A stretch of DNA of 23,073 nt from Clostridia bacterium. Lineage in GTDB: Bacteria > Bacillota > Clostridia > UMGS1810. A program made the position numbers and the translations under genes. The stretch spans positions 1 through 23,073 of the forward strand of contig JAGBXL010000080.1 in the NCBI GenBank assembly GCA_017629325.1. The letters run 5' to 3'. The notes below the pieces were generated by a model. It ran no database searches, was not told where the DNA came from, and saw nothing but the letters and a program-made list of their open reading frames with translations. Positions within the stretch are counted from its first letter, which is position 1. Every line of letters starts with the position of its first letter. Below are positions 14,486 to 21,581 of this stretch, piece after piece.

Positions 14486-15769
14486 TTAATCCAGAGGTTT
14501 TACAACACTTAAAACACAGTTTTCAGGGGTGAAAACTTCGCTTAAAACCTGCATAAGAGATTCCATGGTTATAGAGTTATAGACCTTTGGAAATTCTGTT
14601 AGATCTGTATCGTTCAAAAATCCTTTACAGAGCATATTTCCGACTGTTTCTACACTATTGAATTTGCGGATAAATGAGCCAAAATACGCATTCTTTATAC
14701 GTGTGAACTCTTCCTCGGCAAAGCCTTCTGAGCGATAATACTCAATAGCCTGCATAAGTTTTTCTTTTACGAGCTTGGGGTTATCGCTCTCGCCTGCAAA
14801 AGAGACAACAGAAAAAGCTTCTTCTGTCATAATATCTTTTGCGAAGGTATCGTTTATAAGACCTGTTTTATAGTTATCGTTATAAAACTTACTGCTGCTG
14901 CCTGTTATTATTTTTGAAATTAATGTAAGTTGTGCTTCTCTTTTTAAAAGCTCGGCACCCTTTTTCAAATAATTATCTTTAAAACCAATGGTGAATATTG
15001 GTCGTGATACTGCTGATTTAGCTTCGATATATTTTTGTGATATTTTGGTGGGTTCATCGGGATACACGCTTACTACCTTGCCATTTTCTCTTGGTTCGAC
15101 TGTTTTTTCAACAATATCGAAAACAGTTTCCGGCTCTGTGTTACCAACAACGCACACAACCATATTTGCAGGGTTATAATAGGTGTTATAGCAATTATAG
15201 AGAACTGCTTTATCTATTTTGGAAATACTTTCCACGGTGCCGGCAATATCTATTTTAACAGGATTATTTACATACATTGCACGAAGCATGTTAAACATAA
15301 CAACCCATTCGCCGTCGTCATCGTACATACGAATTTCCTGAGCTATTATGCCCTGCTCTTTTTCTATGTTTTCTTTTGTGAAATGAGGTTTTTGCACATA
15401 GTCGAGAAGATGCGAGAAGCACTCTTTAAAATGAGATGTGCAGGAAAACAGATAGCAAGTATTGGTGAACGATGTGAAAGCATTTGCATTTGCACCGTAT
15501 TTTGAAAAAAGGTCGAAGGCATTTGAACCATCGGGCTGTTCAAACATTTTGTGTTCAAGAAAATGTGCAACGCCATCGGGCACAGTGATTTCTTTATTCT
15601 CTCCAAGCGGAACGAAGGTGTTATTTACAGACCCAAATTTTGTGCCATAGATTGCATAGGTTTTTGAAAAGCCTTTTTTGGGAATAACATATATTCTTAA
15701 GCCTGTTTTATGAGTAGCATAATAAAGAGTCTCATCGAGGGTGTCTATATATTTTTGGTTAAACTCCAT
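14486..15769 (-). CDS. M16 zinc metallopeptidase (YmfH-like, active subunit)
   Basis: A 427-residue pitrilysin-family peptidase. The inverted zinc motif HxxEH is HFLEH at residues 69-73, followed by IAQEI with Glu145 as the third ligand and Glu138 seven residues earlier, the usual spacing. Two domains of about 200 residues give the expected half of an M16B clam-shell. No signal peptide is seen. The ATG overlaps the stop of the upstream gene by one base (TAATG) with AAAGGAGGG inside that gene's end, so translation is coupled to its inactive-looking partner. Paired genes of this kind (ymfF and ymfH in Bacillus) are common in Firmicutes. Symbol withheld because orthology cannot be proven here. 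Confidence 0.88.
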   Translation of the reverse strand: MEFNQKYIDTLDETLYYATHKTGLRIYVIPKKGFSKTYAIYGTKFGSVNNTFVPLGENKEITVPDGVAHFLEHKMFEQPDGSNAFDLFSKYGANANAFTSFTNTCYLFSCTSHFKECFSHLLDYVQKPHFTKENIEKEQGIIAQEIRMYDDDGEWVVMFNMLRAMYVNNPVKIDIAGTVESISKIDKAVLYNCYNTYYNPANMVVCVVGNTEPETVFDIVEKTVEPRENGKVVSVYPDEPTKISQKYIEAKSAVSRPIFTIGFKDNYLKKGAELLKREAQLTLISKIITGSSSKFYNDNYKTGLINDTFAKDIMTEEAFSVVSFAGESDNPKLVKEKLMQAIEYYRSEGFAEEEFTRIKNAYFGSFIRKFNSVETVGNMLCKGFLNDTDLTEFPKVYNSITMESLMQVLSEVFTPENCVLSVVKPLD

Positions 15770-17040
15770 TATTTGCCCTCCTTTCCGTTTAAGAAATATA
15801 CTGTGTCAACATTAACATTTTTAAAGCTTTTTATAATTTCTTCGCGTGTAACATTTTTGACTTTATCACACACCTCAGAAATTGAAGGATAGTTTGGCGA
15901 AAATGCCATTCCCAAATAATAATCTATCATAAGACCGGGACTATCTTCATAAGAAGAAAAGGTGCTTATTATATATTCTTTTGCTATTGAGAGTTCTTCA
16001 TCGGTAAATTCACCATTTTTAACTGCATTAAGCTCGTTTAACACTGCGTCTTTGGTTTTTTGGAATTTATCGAATTCTATGCCGCTTCCTATCATCATTA
16101 TACCATTATATTTATCTAATCTTGAATATGCATAATAACAAAGGCTTAATCTTTCTCTTACATTATTAAAAAGTTTTGAATGAGCACCTGAACCAAAAAT
16201 ACTGTTTCCTGTTAAAAGCGCATAGTAAAGAGGATTTTCAAAAGAAATGCCTGTTCTTAAACCAATTGCAAGCTTACCCTGATTTACATTCAAATTATCT
16301 TCAACATATTTTTCACCCGACGAAAGTTTTAACTGACCTGAAAGATTTATAGGGCTTATATTGAAGGTGAATTTTCCTAAATAAGATTTTAAAAACTTTA
16401 AAACCTCTGCTATATCCACATCGCCAACAACAAAGATATCAACAGGGCTTGAAAAAATTATTGATTTATAATGCTCGTAGAGATTTTTTTCGTTTATAGA
16501 ATCAAGGTCTTCGCTATATCCTATTTCAACAACAGCATTGCGCTCGCCTCTGCACATTTCTTCAAGACATCTCACAGATGCATAGGCTCTTTTATCGTTT
16601 ATAAGACTTTCGATATCGTCTTTAAGATTCTTCTTTTGGTTAGCTACATATTCCTTACAAAAGGCCCCATCTGTTACATAAGGTTCAAAAAGCATATCGA
16701 GCATAAGGCAAAGAGATTCATTTATAATACTTTCGCCTGTGTAGCGGTCGTTTAAAAAGCTGACCTGGGATACTATGCTCTGCACACTTGCTCTTTTGCC
16801 CACACCTATGTCAAAACCCAGGCCAAAAAGCTTTTCAGCGTAGATATTAAGGTCTAAAAGAGAAGAATACTTTTTGGTTGCATTTTTTAGAACCTTTGAC
16901 AAGAGGGCATTGAAGGTTGCCTCTTCTCTTTTCAGATTGCGGTGAAGATAAGTGCTTGCCAAAACTGTTTTATACTTTTTGTCTTTGACAACATAAAGAT
17001 TGATATTATCAAAGATATTATACTTTTCCGCTGATATCAT
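15769..17040 (-). CDS. M16 peptidase-like protein lacking the zinc motif (YmfF-like partner)
   Basis: A 423-residue M16-family homologue of the downstream gene, with typical stretches RNLKREEATFNALLSKVL near the N-terminus and NVNQGKLAIGLRTGISF and FGSGAHSKLFNNVRERLSLC in the second half. No HxxEH motif occurs anywhere, so it is presumably the non-catalytic half of a heterodimer. The ATG at 17038-17040 has AAAGGA ten bases upstream; the open frame runs on to 17106 but those starts lack good sites. It is the first gene of the operon with ymfH-like, lgt and perhaps mgtE, with a promoter at 17086-17114. The substrate is unknown. Confidence 0.82.
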   Translation of the reverse strand: MISAEKYNIFDNINLYVVKDKKYKTVLASTYLHRNLKREEATFNALLSKVLKNATKKYSSLLDLNIYAEKLFGLGFDIGVGKRASVQSIVSQVSFLNDRYTGESIINESLCLMLDMLFEPYVTDGAFCKEYVANQKKNLKDDIESLINDKRAYASVRCLEEMCRGERNAVVEIGYSEDLDSINEKNLYEHYKSIIFSSPVDIFVVGDVDIAEVLKFLKSYLGKFTFNISPINLSGQLKLSSGEKYVEDNLNVNQGKLAIGLRTGISFENPLYYALLTGNSIFGSGAHSKLFNNVRERLSLCYYAYSRLDKYNGIMMIGSGIEFDKFQKTKDAVLNELNAVKNGEFTDEELSIAKEYIISTFSSYEDSPGLMIDYYLGMAFSPNYPSISEVCDKVKNVTREEIIKSFKNVNVDTVYFLNGKEGK

Positions 17041-17085
17041 AGCTGACATTCCTTTCAAAACATATCTTTTAAGCATATATATTTT

Positions 17086-17114
17086 ATTATATCCAATTTT
17101 TATCATATAATCAA
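17086..17114 (-). promoter_or_regulatory. Promoter of the M16 pair-lgt operon
   Basis: On the minus strand there is TTGATT (17109-17114), a 17-base spacer and TATAAT (17086-17091), about 45 bases before the ATG at 17040. Confidence 0.72.
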
Positions 17115-17139
17115 GTGTTTTTTGCTATTTAAAAACAGG

Positions 17140-17174
17140 ATCTACTTGTCGAAATACACAAAACAAAAGTAGAT
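17140..17174. repeat. Short inverted repeat between the divergent ymfF-like and spoVG promoters
   Basis: ATCTACTT (17140-17147) and AAGTAGAT (17167-17174) form a perfect 8-base inverted repeat around a 19-base AT-rich spacer. It could be an operator or a weak hairpin; nothing shows which. Confidence 0.35.
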
Positions 17175-17220
17175 ATTTTATGATATTTTACTGAATTTTT
17201 GTTACGAAAGTTCTGTTTTA

Positions 17221-17249
17221 TTGACAAATTGTGTAAACATCACTATAAT
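17221..17249 (+). promoter_or_regulatory. Consensus promoter of spoVG
   Basis: TTGACA (17221-17226), 17 bases, then TATAAT (17244-17249): a perfect sigma-A consensus. In Bacillus subtilis spoVG uses sigma-H; this site suggests vegetative expression here. Confidence 0.88.
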
Positions 17250-17284
17250 CTTTATAGTATTAAACTTAGGAAAGAGGTAACCCT

Positions 17285-17548
17285 ATGGAGATTACAGGAA
17301 TCAAAATCAAAAAATTAGCTACAGATAACAAAATGAAAGCTATTGCTTCAATCACAATTGATGATTGCTTTGCTATTCATGACATAAAGGTTATCGAAAA
17401 CGAAGATAAAGTTTTTGTGGCTATGCCGAACAAGAGACTAAAAGACGGCACTTTTAAAGATGTTGCTCACCCTATCAATTTTGAAACAAGAGCAAACATT
17501 GAAAAAATCATTATTGATGCTTACAACAATGCAGAGATCGAAGAATAA
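17285..17548 (+). CDS. spoVG: RNA/DNA-binding regulator SpoVG
   Basis: An 87-residue protein matching SpoVG throughout: starts with EITGIKIKKL, includes KAIASITIDDCFAIHDIKVI and the family core FVAMPNKRLKDGTFKDVAHPIN, and ends with an acidic tail. SpoVG proteins bind nucleic acid and affect septation, sporulation and expression of many genes in Firmicutes. The start has GAGGTAA six bases upstream. It is monocistronic, between a perfect sigma-A promoter and a clear terminator. Length is normal for clostridial SpoVG (about 85-100). Confidence 0.97.
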   Translation: MEITGIKIKKLATDNKMKAIASITIDDCFAIHDIKVIENEDKVFVAMPNKRLKDGTFKDVAHPINFETRANIEKIIIDAYNNAEIEE

Positions 17549-17564
17549 TAATCTTTAATGTTTT

Positions 17565-17608
17565 AACCTCCGAAGACCAATAGTCTTTCGGGGGTTTTTT
17601 ATTTTATA
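17565..17608 (+). terminator. Terminator of spoVG
   Basis: AACCTCCGAAGAC (17565-17577) pairs with GTCTTTCGGGGGTT (17583-17596), allowing one bulged T and a G-U pair, followed by a T-rich run to about 17608. Confidence 0.85.
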
Positions 17609-17659
17609 TAAAATTACACTTTTTTGTTCGCGTGAATAGATGTTACTGAAATTTGGCGC

Positions 17660-17856
17660 GCGACATGGGTGCAGGCTCAGCCTGCTTTTTTACCGTATAG
17701 GAAACTTCGTTTCTATACAGTAAAAACTTTGATTAATATTGCCGTGCAAAATTTTTTGAAAAGCCTGCTGCTTTTCAAAAATGCACATGGCTTAAGAAAA
17801 GCGATTATAGCTCCGCACTTCCGCCAAAGGCGGTGCGGCGAAGCCGCTTTTCTTAT
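17660..17856. repeat. Cluster of hairpins downstream of spoVG (possible repeat element or structured RNA)
   Basis: This GC-richer block has four successive inverted repeats: GCAGGC/GCCTGC (17671-17685) followed by T6; GTATAG/CTATAC with AAAC/GTTT inside (17691-17722); an 11-bp stem TTTTGAAAAGC/GCTTTTCAAAA (17754-17780) within GTGCA/TGCAC (17744-17786); and AAGAAAAGCG/CGCTTTTCTT (17794-17854) enclosing GC-rich arms 17813-17838 (CCGCA...TGCGG). No promoter or credible gene is seen in it. An open frame of 64 codons (17669-17863) exists only because the block is stop-poor. Such strings of palindromes are typical of dispersed intergenic repeats; an RNA is the alternative. Confidence 0.55.
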
Positions 17857-17887
17857 TGTGTAATTATACCAAATGTGTAATTTATTA

Positions 17888-17931
17888 TTGTAATATTACC
17901 TATTTTGGTATATAATAAAATGGTATATAAT
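17888..17931 (+). promoter_or_regulatory. Promoter region of trmL-degV with tandem TGGTATATAAT repeats
   Basis: TTGTAA (17888-17893), 17 bases, and TATAAT (17911-17916) form a fair promoter. TGGTATATAAT is repeated at 17906-17916 and 17921-17931 (15-base period), so a second -10 box lies just downstream. ATACCAAA at 17866-17873 is the inverse of TTTGGTAT at 17904-17911. Confidence 0.5.
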
Positions 17932-18026
17932 GAAAAATTTGTTTTTTTGTAAACAATATTTTAATGTTGCTATGGAAAGAATAAAAACTTTTGTTGAATC
18001 GCTTAAAAGTGAAAGGACAGATTAAA

Positions 18027-18521
18027 ATGAGCTTTAACATTGTACTTGTGGAGCCTGAAATCCCGCAGAACACAGGCAATATTGCAAGAACCTGTGCTGC
18101 AACAGGAGCAAGGCTGCATCTTGTTAAGCCTATGGGTTTTGAAATTGACGATAAAAAATTAAAACGAGCCGGACTTGATTACTGGCATTTACTTGATATT
18201 ACATATTATGAAAATATTGATGACTTTTTTGAAAAAAATAAGGAAGGTAATTTTTACTTTGCGTCAACAAAATCACTATACCGCCACTCCGATGTTGAAT
18301 TTAAAGACGGTGATTACATTCTTTTTGGAAAAGAAACCAAGGGGCTTGACGAAAAGCTTTTAAAAGAAAACAAAGAAAAGTGCATAAGGATACCAATGAT
18401 AGAGGGTGCAAGAAGCCTTAATCTTTCTAACTCGGTGGCAATTGTTATATATGAGGCTTTAAGACAAAATGATTATTTAAACCTTGAAACAAAGGGAAGC
18501 TTAACTAAATATGAATGGTAA
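18027..18521 (+). CDS. trmL: tRNA (cytidine/uridine-2'-O-)-methyltransferase TrmL-like
   Basis: A 164-residue SPOUT methyltransferase that 2'-O-methylates the wobble base (position 34) of tRNA(Leu) in characterised relatives, with S-adenosylmethionine as donor. The three SPOUT motifs are clear: EPEIPQNTGNIARTCAATGA (residues 8-27), ILFGKETKGL in the middle, and IPMIEGARSLNLSNSVAIVI near the end, which forms the trefoil-knot SAM site. The length is standard. The ATG at 18027-18029 has AAAGGA about ten bases upstream; the longer frame to 17991 is not needed. It is followed after 11 bases by degV, so they are probably co-transcribed. Confidence 0.93.
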   Translation: MSFNIVLVEPEIPQNTGNIARTCAATGARLHLVKPMGFEIDDKKLKRAGLDYWHLLDITYYENIDDFFEKNKEGNFYFASTKSLYRHSDVEFKDGDYILFGKETKGLDEKLLKENKEKCIRIPMIEGARSLNLSNSVAIVIYEALRQNDYLNLETKGSLTKYEW

Positions 18522-18532
18522 CGGAGGTAAAT

Positions 18533-19390
18533 ATGAAACCTGTAAAAATTATAACTGACACAGCTTCAGACATATCGCTGCAGGAAGCAGAAAAATATGG
18601 CATTCATTTATTGCCAACTCATCTTATTTTTGGCGACGAAGAATATCTGGACAGATTTGAAATCTCACCACAGGAATTTTATGAAAAGCTTGAGAGTTGC
18701 AAATTTTATCCAAAAACTGCACAGGTTACAATTCAGGAGCACACCGATGCTTTTATGAAATATGCAGATGATTATACTATTGTGCATATACCTGTGTCTG
18801 TTAGTGCAAGTGGAACGTATCAGTCTGCCAGACTTGCAAGAACAAATGTTCTTGACGAAAAAGAAGATGCCCAAATATACATTTTCGAAAACTATCAGAT
18901 CTCTTACGGATATGGTTTATGGGTTATTGAAGCTGCAAAAATGTCACAGGAAGGCAAGAGTGCAGAAGAAATATTAGAAATGCTTGACAAAAAAATCAAC
19001 AATGTTGGCGTTCTTTTTTCTGTGTCAACTCTTGATTATTTGCAAAAAGGCGGAAGAATTAGTCCTACATCTAAGCTTATTGCAAATGTGCTTGATATAT
19101 CTCCCATTTTAGCTGTTGAGGGAGGCCTTGTTGTAAGCAAAGAAAAAGTAAGAGGTTCAAAGAAGCTTATATCCAAGATTGCTCAGATGGTAAAAGAAGA
19201 TGCTCTTGACGATCCAAACCAGAAAATTTATGTGCTTCACGGCAACGCACCTGAAACAGCTCAAAAATTAATTGACAAAATTAAAGAATGTACCGATTTT
19301 ATTAATTTTGAAATTGCCTGTATTGGTCCTTGCATTGGAATACATGCAGGGCCGGGTGCTTTTGGGGTTATTTACCAAAAGAAAAACTAA
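18533..19390 (+). CDS. DegV-family fatty-acid-binding protein
   Basis: A 285-residue cytoplasmic DegV protein. Starts with VKIITDTASDI as in the family, with a middle block VSVSASGTYQSARLA and the ST/LQKGGRIS segment (TLDYLQKGGRISPTSKL) around residue 180 that holds the acyl chain carboxylate. The usual TSQPS loop reads KTAQVTIQEH here, a slight variant. DegV (FakB-like) proteins carry fatty acids for phosphorylation by FakA; no fakA is seen in this window. The ATG at 18533-18535 sits behind GGAGGT; an in-frame upstream start at 18515 would overlap trmL. It ends before the pgk promoter. Confidence 0.92.
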   Translation: MKPVKIITDTASDISLQEAEKYGIHLLPTHLIFGDEEYLDRFEISPQEFYEKLESCKFYPKTAQVTIQEHTDAFMKYADDYTIVHIPVSVSASGTYQSARLARTNVLDEKEDAQIYIFENYQISYGYGLWVIEAAKMSQEGKSAEEILEMLDKKINNVGVLFSVSTLDYLQKGGRISPTSKLIANVLDISPILAVEGGLVVSKEKVRGSKKLISKIAQMVKEDALDDPNQKIYVLHGNAPETAQKLIDKIKECTDFINFEIACIGPCIGIHAGPGAFGVIYQKKN

Positions 19391-19461
19391 CAGAATAATT
19401 ATCTTAATATTGATAAAAATATAACAATCTTACAATATAATGTAATATTTGCAAAAAATGC

Positions 19462-19490
19462 TTGCAATGGAACTAAAAATACTATACAAT
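19462..19490 (+). promoter_or_regulatory. Promoter of the pgk-tpiA-gpmI operon
   Basis: TTGCAA (19462-19467), a 17-base spacer and TACAAT (19485-19490); TATAAT follows at 19491-19496. A second TTGCAA lies at about 19449-19454. The ATG of pgk is 45-50 bases downstream. Confidence 0.65.
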
Positions 19491-19537
19491 TATAATGTTA
19501 TTTTGTATATTAAAAATTTATATATGAGGTGATTTTA

Positions 19538-20731
19538 ATGAACAAAAAATCTATCGAAGACATTCAGGTTGCCGGAAAGAAAGTCCTTGTAAGATGCGAC
19601 TTTAACGTGCCACTTGATGAAAACAGAAACATTACAGACGAAACAAGAATCGACGGTGCTCTTCCCACAATCAAATATCTTATCCAAAACGGTGCAAAAG
19701 TTATTCTTTGCTCACACATGGGAAAACCAAAAGGCGAACCCAAGCCCGAACTTTCACTTAATCCCGTTGCTAAAAAACTTTCTGAAAAACTCGGAAAAGA
19801 AATTGTTTTTGCAAAAGATGACAATGTTGTTGGTGAAAATGCAAAAAAAGCAGTTGCTGAAATGAAAGACGGCGATGTTGTTCTTTTAGAAAATACAAGA
19901 TACAGAGCTGAAGAAACCAAAAATGTTGATGAATTCAGCAAGGAGCTTGCTTCCTTAGCAGATATATTTGTTAACGACGCTTTCGGTACAGCTCATAGAG
20001 CACACTGCTCAAATGTTGGTGTTACAAAATATATTGATACTGCAGTTTGCGGTTATCTTATTCAGAAAGAAATTGAATTTTTAGGAAATGCTGTTAATAA
20101 CCCTGTTAGACCTTGTGTTGCAATACTCGGTGGATCAAAGGTATCTTCTAAAATTTCTGTTATCAATAACCTTCTTGACAAAGTTGATACTCTCATTATC
20201 GGCGGCGGTATGGCTTACACATTTATGAAGGCTATGGGCTATGAAGTTGGTAAATCACTTTTAGAAGCAGATTACCTTGACTATGCAAAAGAAATGATGG
20301 AAAAAGCCGAAAGCAAAGGTGTTAAACTCCTTATTCCCGTTGACACAGTTGTAGCCCAGGAATTTTCGAATGATGCTCCTCATAAAACAGTTATAAGAGG
20401 TGGCATTGAAGCAGACTGGGAAGGCCTTGATATTGGCGAAGAAACAATTAAGCTTTATGTTGATGCTGTTAAAGATGCTAAAACCGTTGTTTGGAACGGA
20501 CCTATGGGTGTGTTTGAAATGCCTACATTTGCTAAAGGTACAAATGCAATAGCAAAAGCTCTTTCTGAAATTGATGCTACAACAATTATTGGTGGCGGCG
20601 ACAGTGTTGCTGCTGTTAACCAGGCAGGACTGGGTGATAAAATGAGCCACATTTCAACAGGTGGCGGTGCATCACTTGAATTCCTCGAAGGAAAAGATCT
20701 TCCTGGCATAGTTGCTTTAAACGATAAATAA
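19538..20731 (+). CDS. pgk: Phosphoglycerate kinase
   Basis: A 397-residue glycolytic enzyme that transfers the acyl phosphate of 1,3-bisphosphoglycerate to ADP. Family motifs are in order: VLVRCDFNVPLD, GAKVILCSHMGKPKGEP, NDAFGTAHRAHCSNVG, CVAILGGSKVSSKI, VWNGPMGVFEMPTFAKGT, TIIGGGDSVAAV and STGGGASLEFLEG. Length is normal. The ATG at 19538-19540 follows AGGTGA; upstream in-frame codons have no site. It begins a glycolysis operon with tpiA and gpmI; the usual partner gap is not directly upstream (degV is). A 20-bp hairpin separates it from tpiA. Confidence 0.98.
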   Translation: MNKKSIEDIQVAGKKVLVRCDFNVPLDENRNITDETRIDGALPTIKYLIQNGAKVILCSHMGKPKGEPKPELSLNPVAKKLSEKLGKEIVFAKDDNVVGENAKKAVAEMKDGDVVLLENTRYRAEETKNVDEFSKELASLADIFVNDAFGTAHRAHCSNVGVTKYIDTAVCGYLIQKEIEFLGNAVNNPVRPCVAILGGSKVSSKISVINNLLDKVDTLIIGGGMAYTFMKAMGYEVGKSLLEADYLDYAKEMMEKAESKGVKLLIPVDTVVAQEFSNDAPHKTVIRGGIEADWEGLDIGEETIKLYVDAVKDAKTVVWNGPMGVFEMPTFAKGTNAIAKALSEIDATTIIGGGDSVAAVNQAGLGDKMSHISTGGGASLEFLEGKDLPGIVALNDK

Positions 20732-20737
20732 TATTTG

Positions 20738-20783
20738 ATATAAAGAGAAAAGTATCGTTAAAACGATATTTTTCTCTTTATAT
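20738..20783 (+). other. Strong intercistronic hairpin between pgk and tpiA
   Basis: A 20-bp stem (20738-20757 with 20764-20783, one G-U pair) closes a six-base loop. No T run follows the stem, so it may act as a transcript-processing or stability element rather than a full terminator. Confidence 0.6.
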
Positions 20784-20810
20784 ATGATAATTGAAAGGAT
20801 ATAATAAAAA

Positions 20811-21557
20811 ATGAGACAAACAGTAGTTGCAGGAAACTGGAAAATGAATAAAACCCCCGCACAAACAACCGAATTAATAAACGAACTTAAGCCACTTGTT
20901 GCAGAAAGCAAAAACAAGTGTATTGTTTGTGTTCCATTTACATCACTTGCAAATGCAATTGAGGCTACCAAAGGCTCAAATATTGAAGTTGGTGCACAGA
21001 ATATGTATTTTGAAGAAAGCGGTGCTTACACTGGCGAAATTGCACCTGATATGCTTTGCGAAATGGGTGTTAAATATGTTATTATAGGACATTCCGAAAG
21101 AAGACAGTATTTCGCTGAAACAGATGAAACCGTGAACAAGAAGGTTATTAAAGCTTTTGAACATGGTCTCACCCCTATTATTTGTGTTGGTGAATCTTTA
21201 GAGCAAAGAGAACAGGGAATCACAGTTGAACTTTGCAGTATGCAAACAAAAATTGCACTCAAATCTCTTAGTGCAGATCAGGTTAAGAAATGCATTATTG
21301 CTTATGAACCAATCTGGGCTATTGGAACAGGAAAAACTGCTACAACAGACCAAGCAGAAGAAGTTTGCAAAGCAATAAGAGAAACTGTTGAAGAAGTTTT
21401 TGGTAAAGATGCTGCAAATGAAATTATTATTCAGTATGGCGGAAGCGTTAATGCAGGAAACTCTAAAGAACTTTTTGAGAAAGAAAATATTGATGGCGGT
21501 TTAGTTGGCGGTGCAAGCCTTAAAGCAGCTGATTTTTCTGTTATTGTTAACAGCTAA
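20811..21557 (+). CDS. tpiA: Triosephosphate isomerase
   Basis: A 248-residue TIM-barrel enzyme interconverting dihydroxyacetone phosphate and glyceraldehyde 3-phosphate. Catalytic residues are Lys11 in AGNWKMNKT, His94 in VIIGHSERR and Glu166 in AYEPIWAIGTGKTAT; the phosphate-binding YGGSVNAGN and GLVGGASLK close the barrel. Length is normal. The ATG has a rather distant AAAGGA site, about 12 bases upstream. It lies 79 bases behind pgk across the hairpin and 24 bases ahead of gpmI, in the common pgk-tpi-gpmI order. Confidence 0.98.
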   Translation: MRQTVVAGNWKMNKTPAQTTELINELKPLVAESKNKCIVCVPFTSLANAIEATKGSNIEVGAQNMYFEESGAYTGEIAPDMLCEMGVKYVIIGHSERRQYFAETDETVNKKVIKAFEHGLTPIICVGESLEQREQGITVELCSMQTKIALKSLSADQVKKCIIAYEPIWAIGTGKTATTDQAEEVCKAIRETVEEVFGKDAANEIIIQYGGSVNAGNSKELFEKENIDGGLVGGASLKAADFSVIVNS

Positions 21558-21581
21558 TAATAAATAAGAGAGGAAATAGAC

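Noticed and set aside
17669..17863. 64-codon ORF downstream of spoVG
   Set aside because: It lies wholly in the hairpin cluster, has no ribosome binding site, and its sequence follows from the palindromes.
19564..21262. Minus-strand open frames opposite pgk and tpiA
   Set aside because: They are antisense to highly conserved glycolytic genes and show no family features or start signals.
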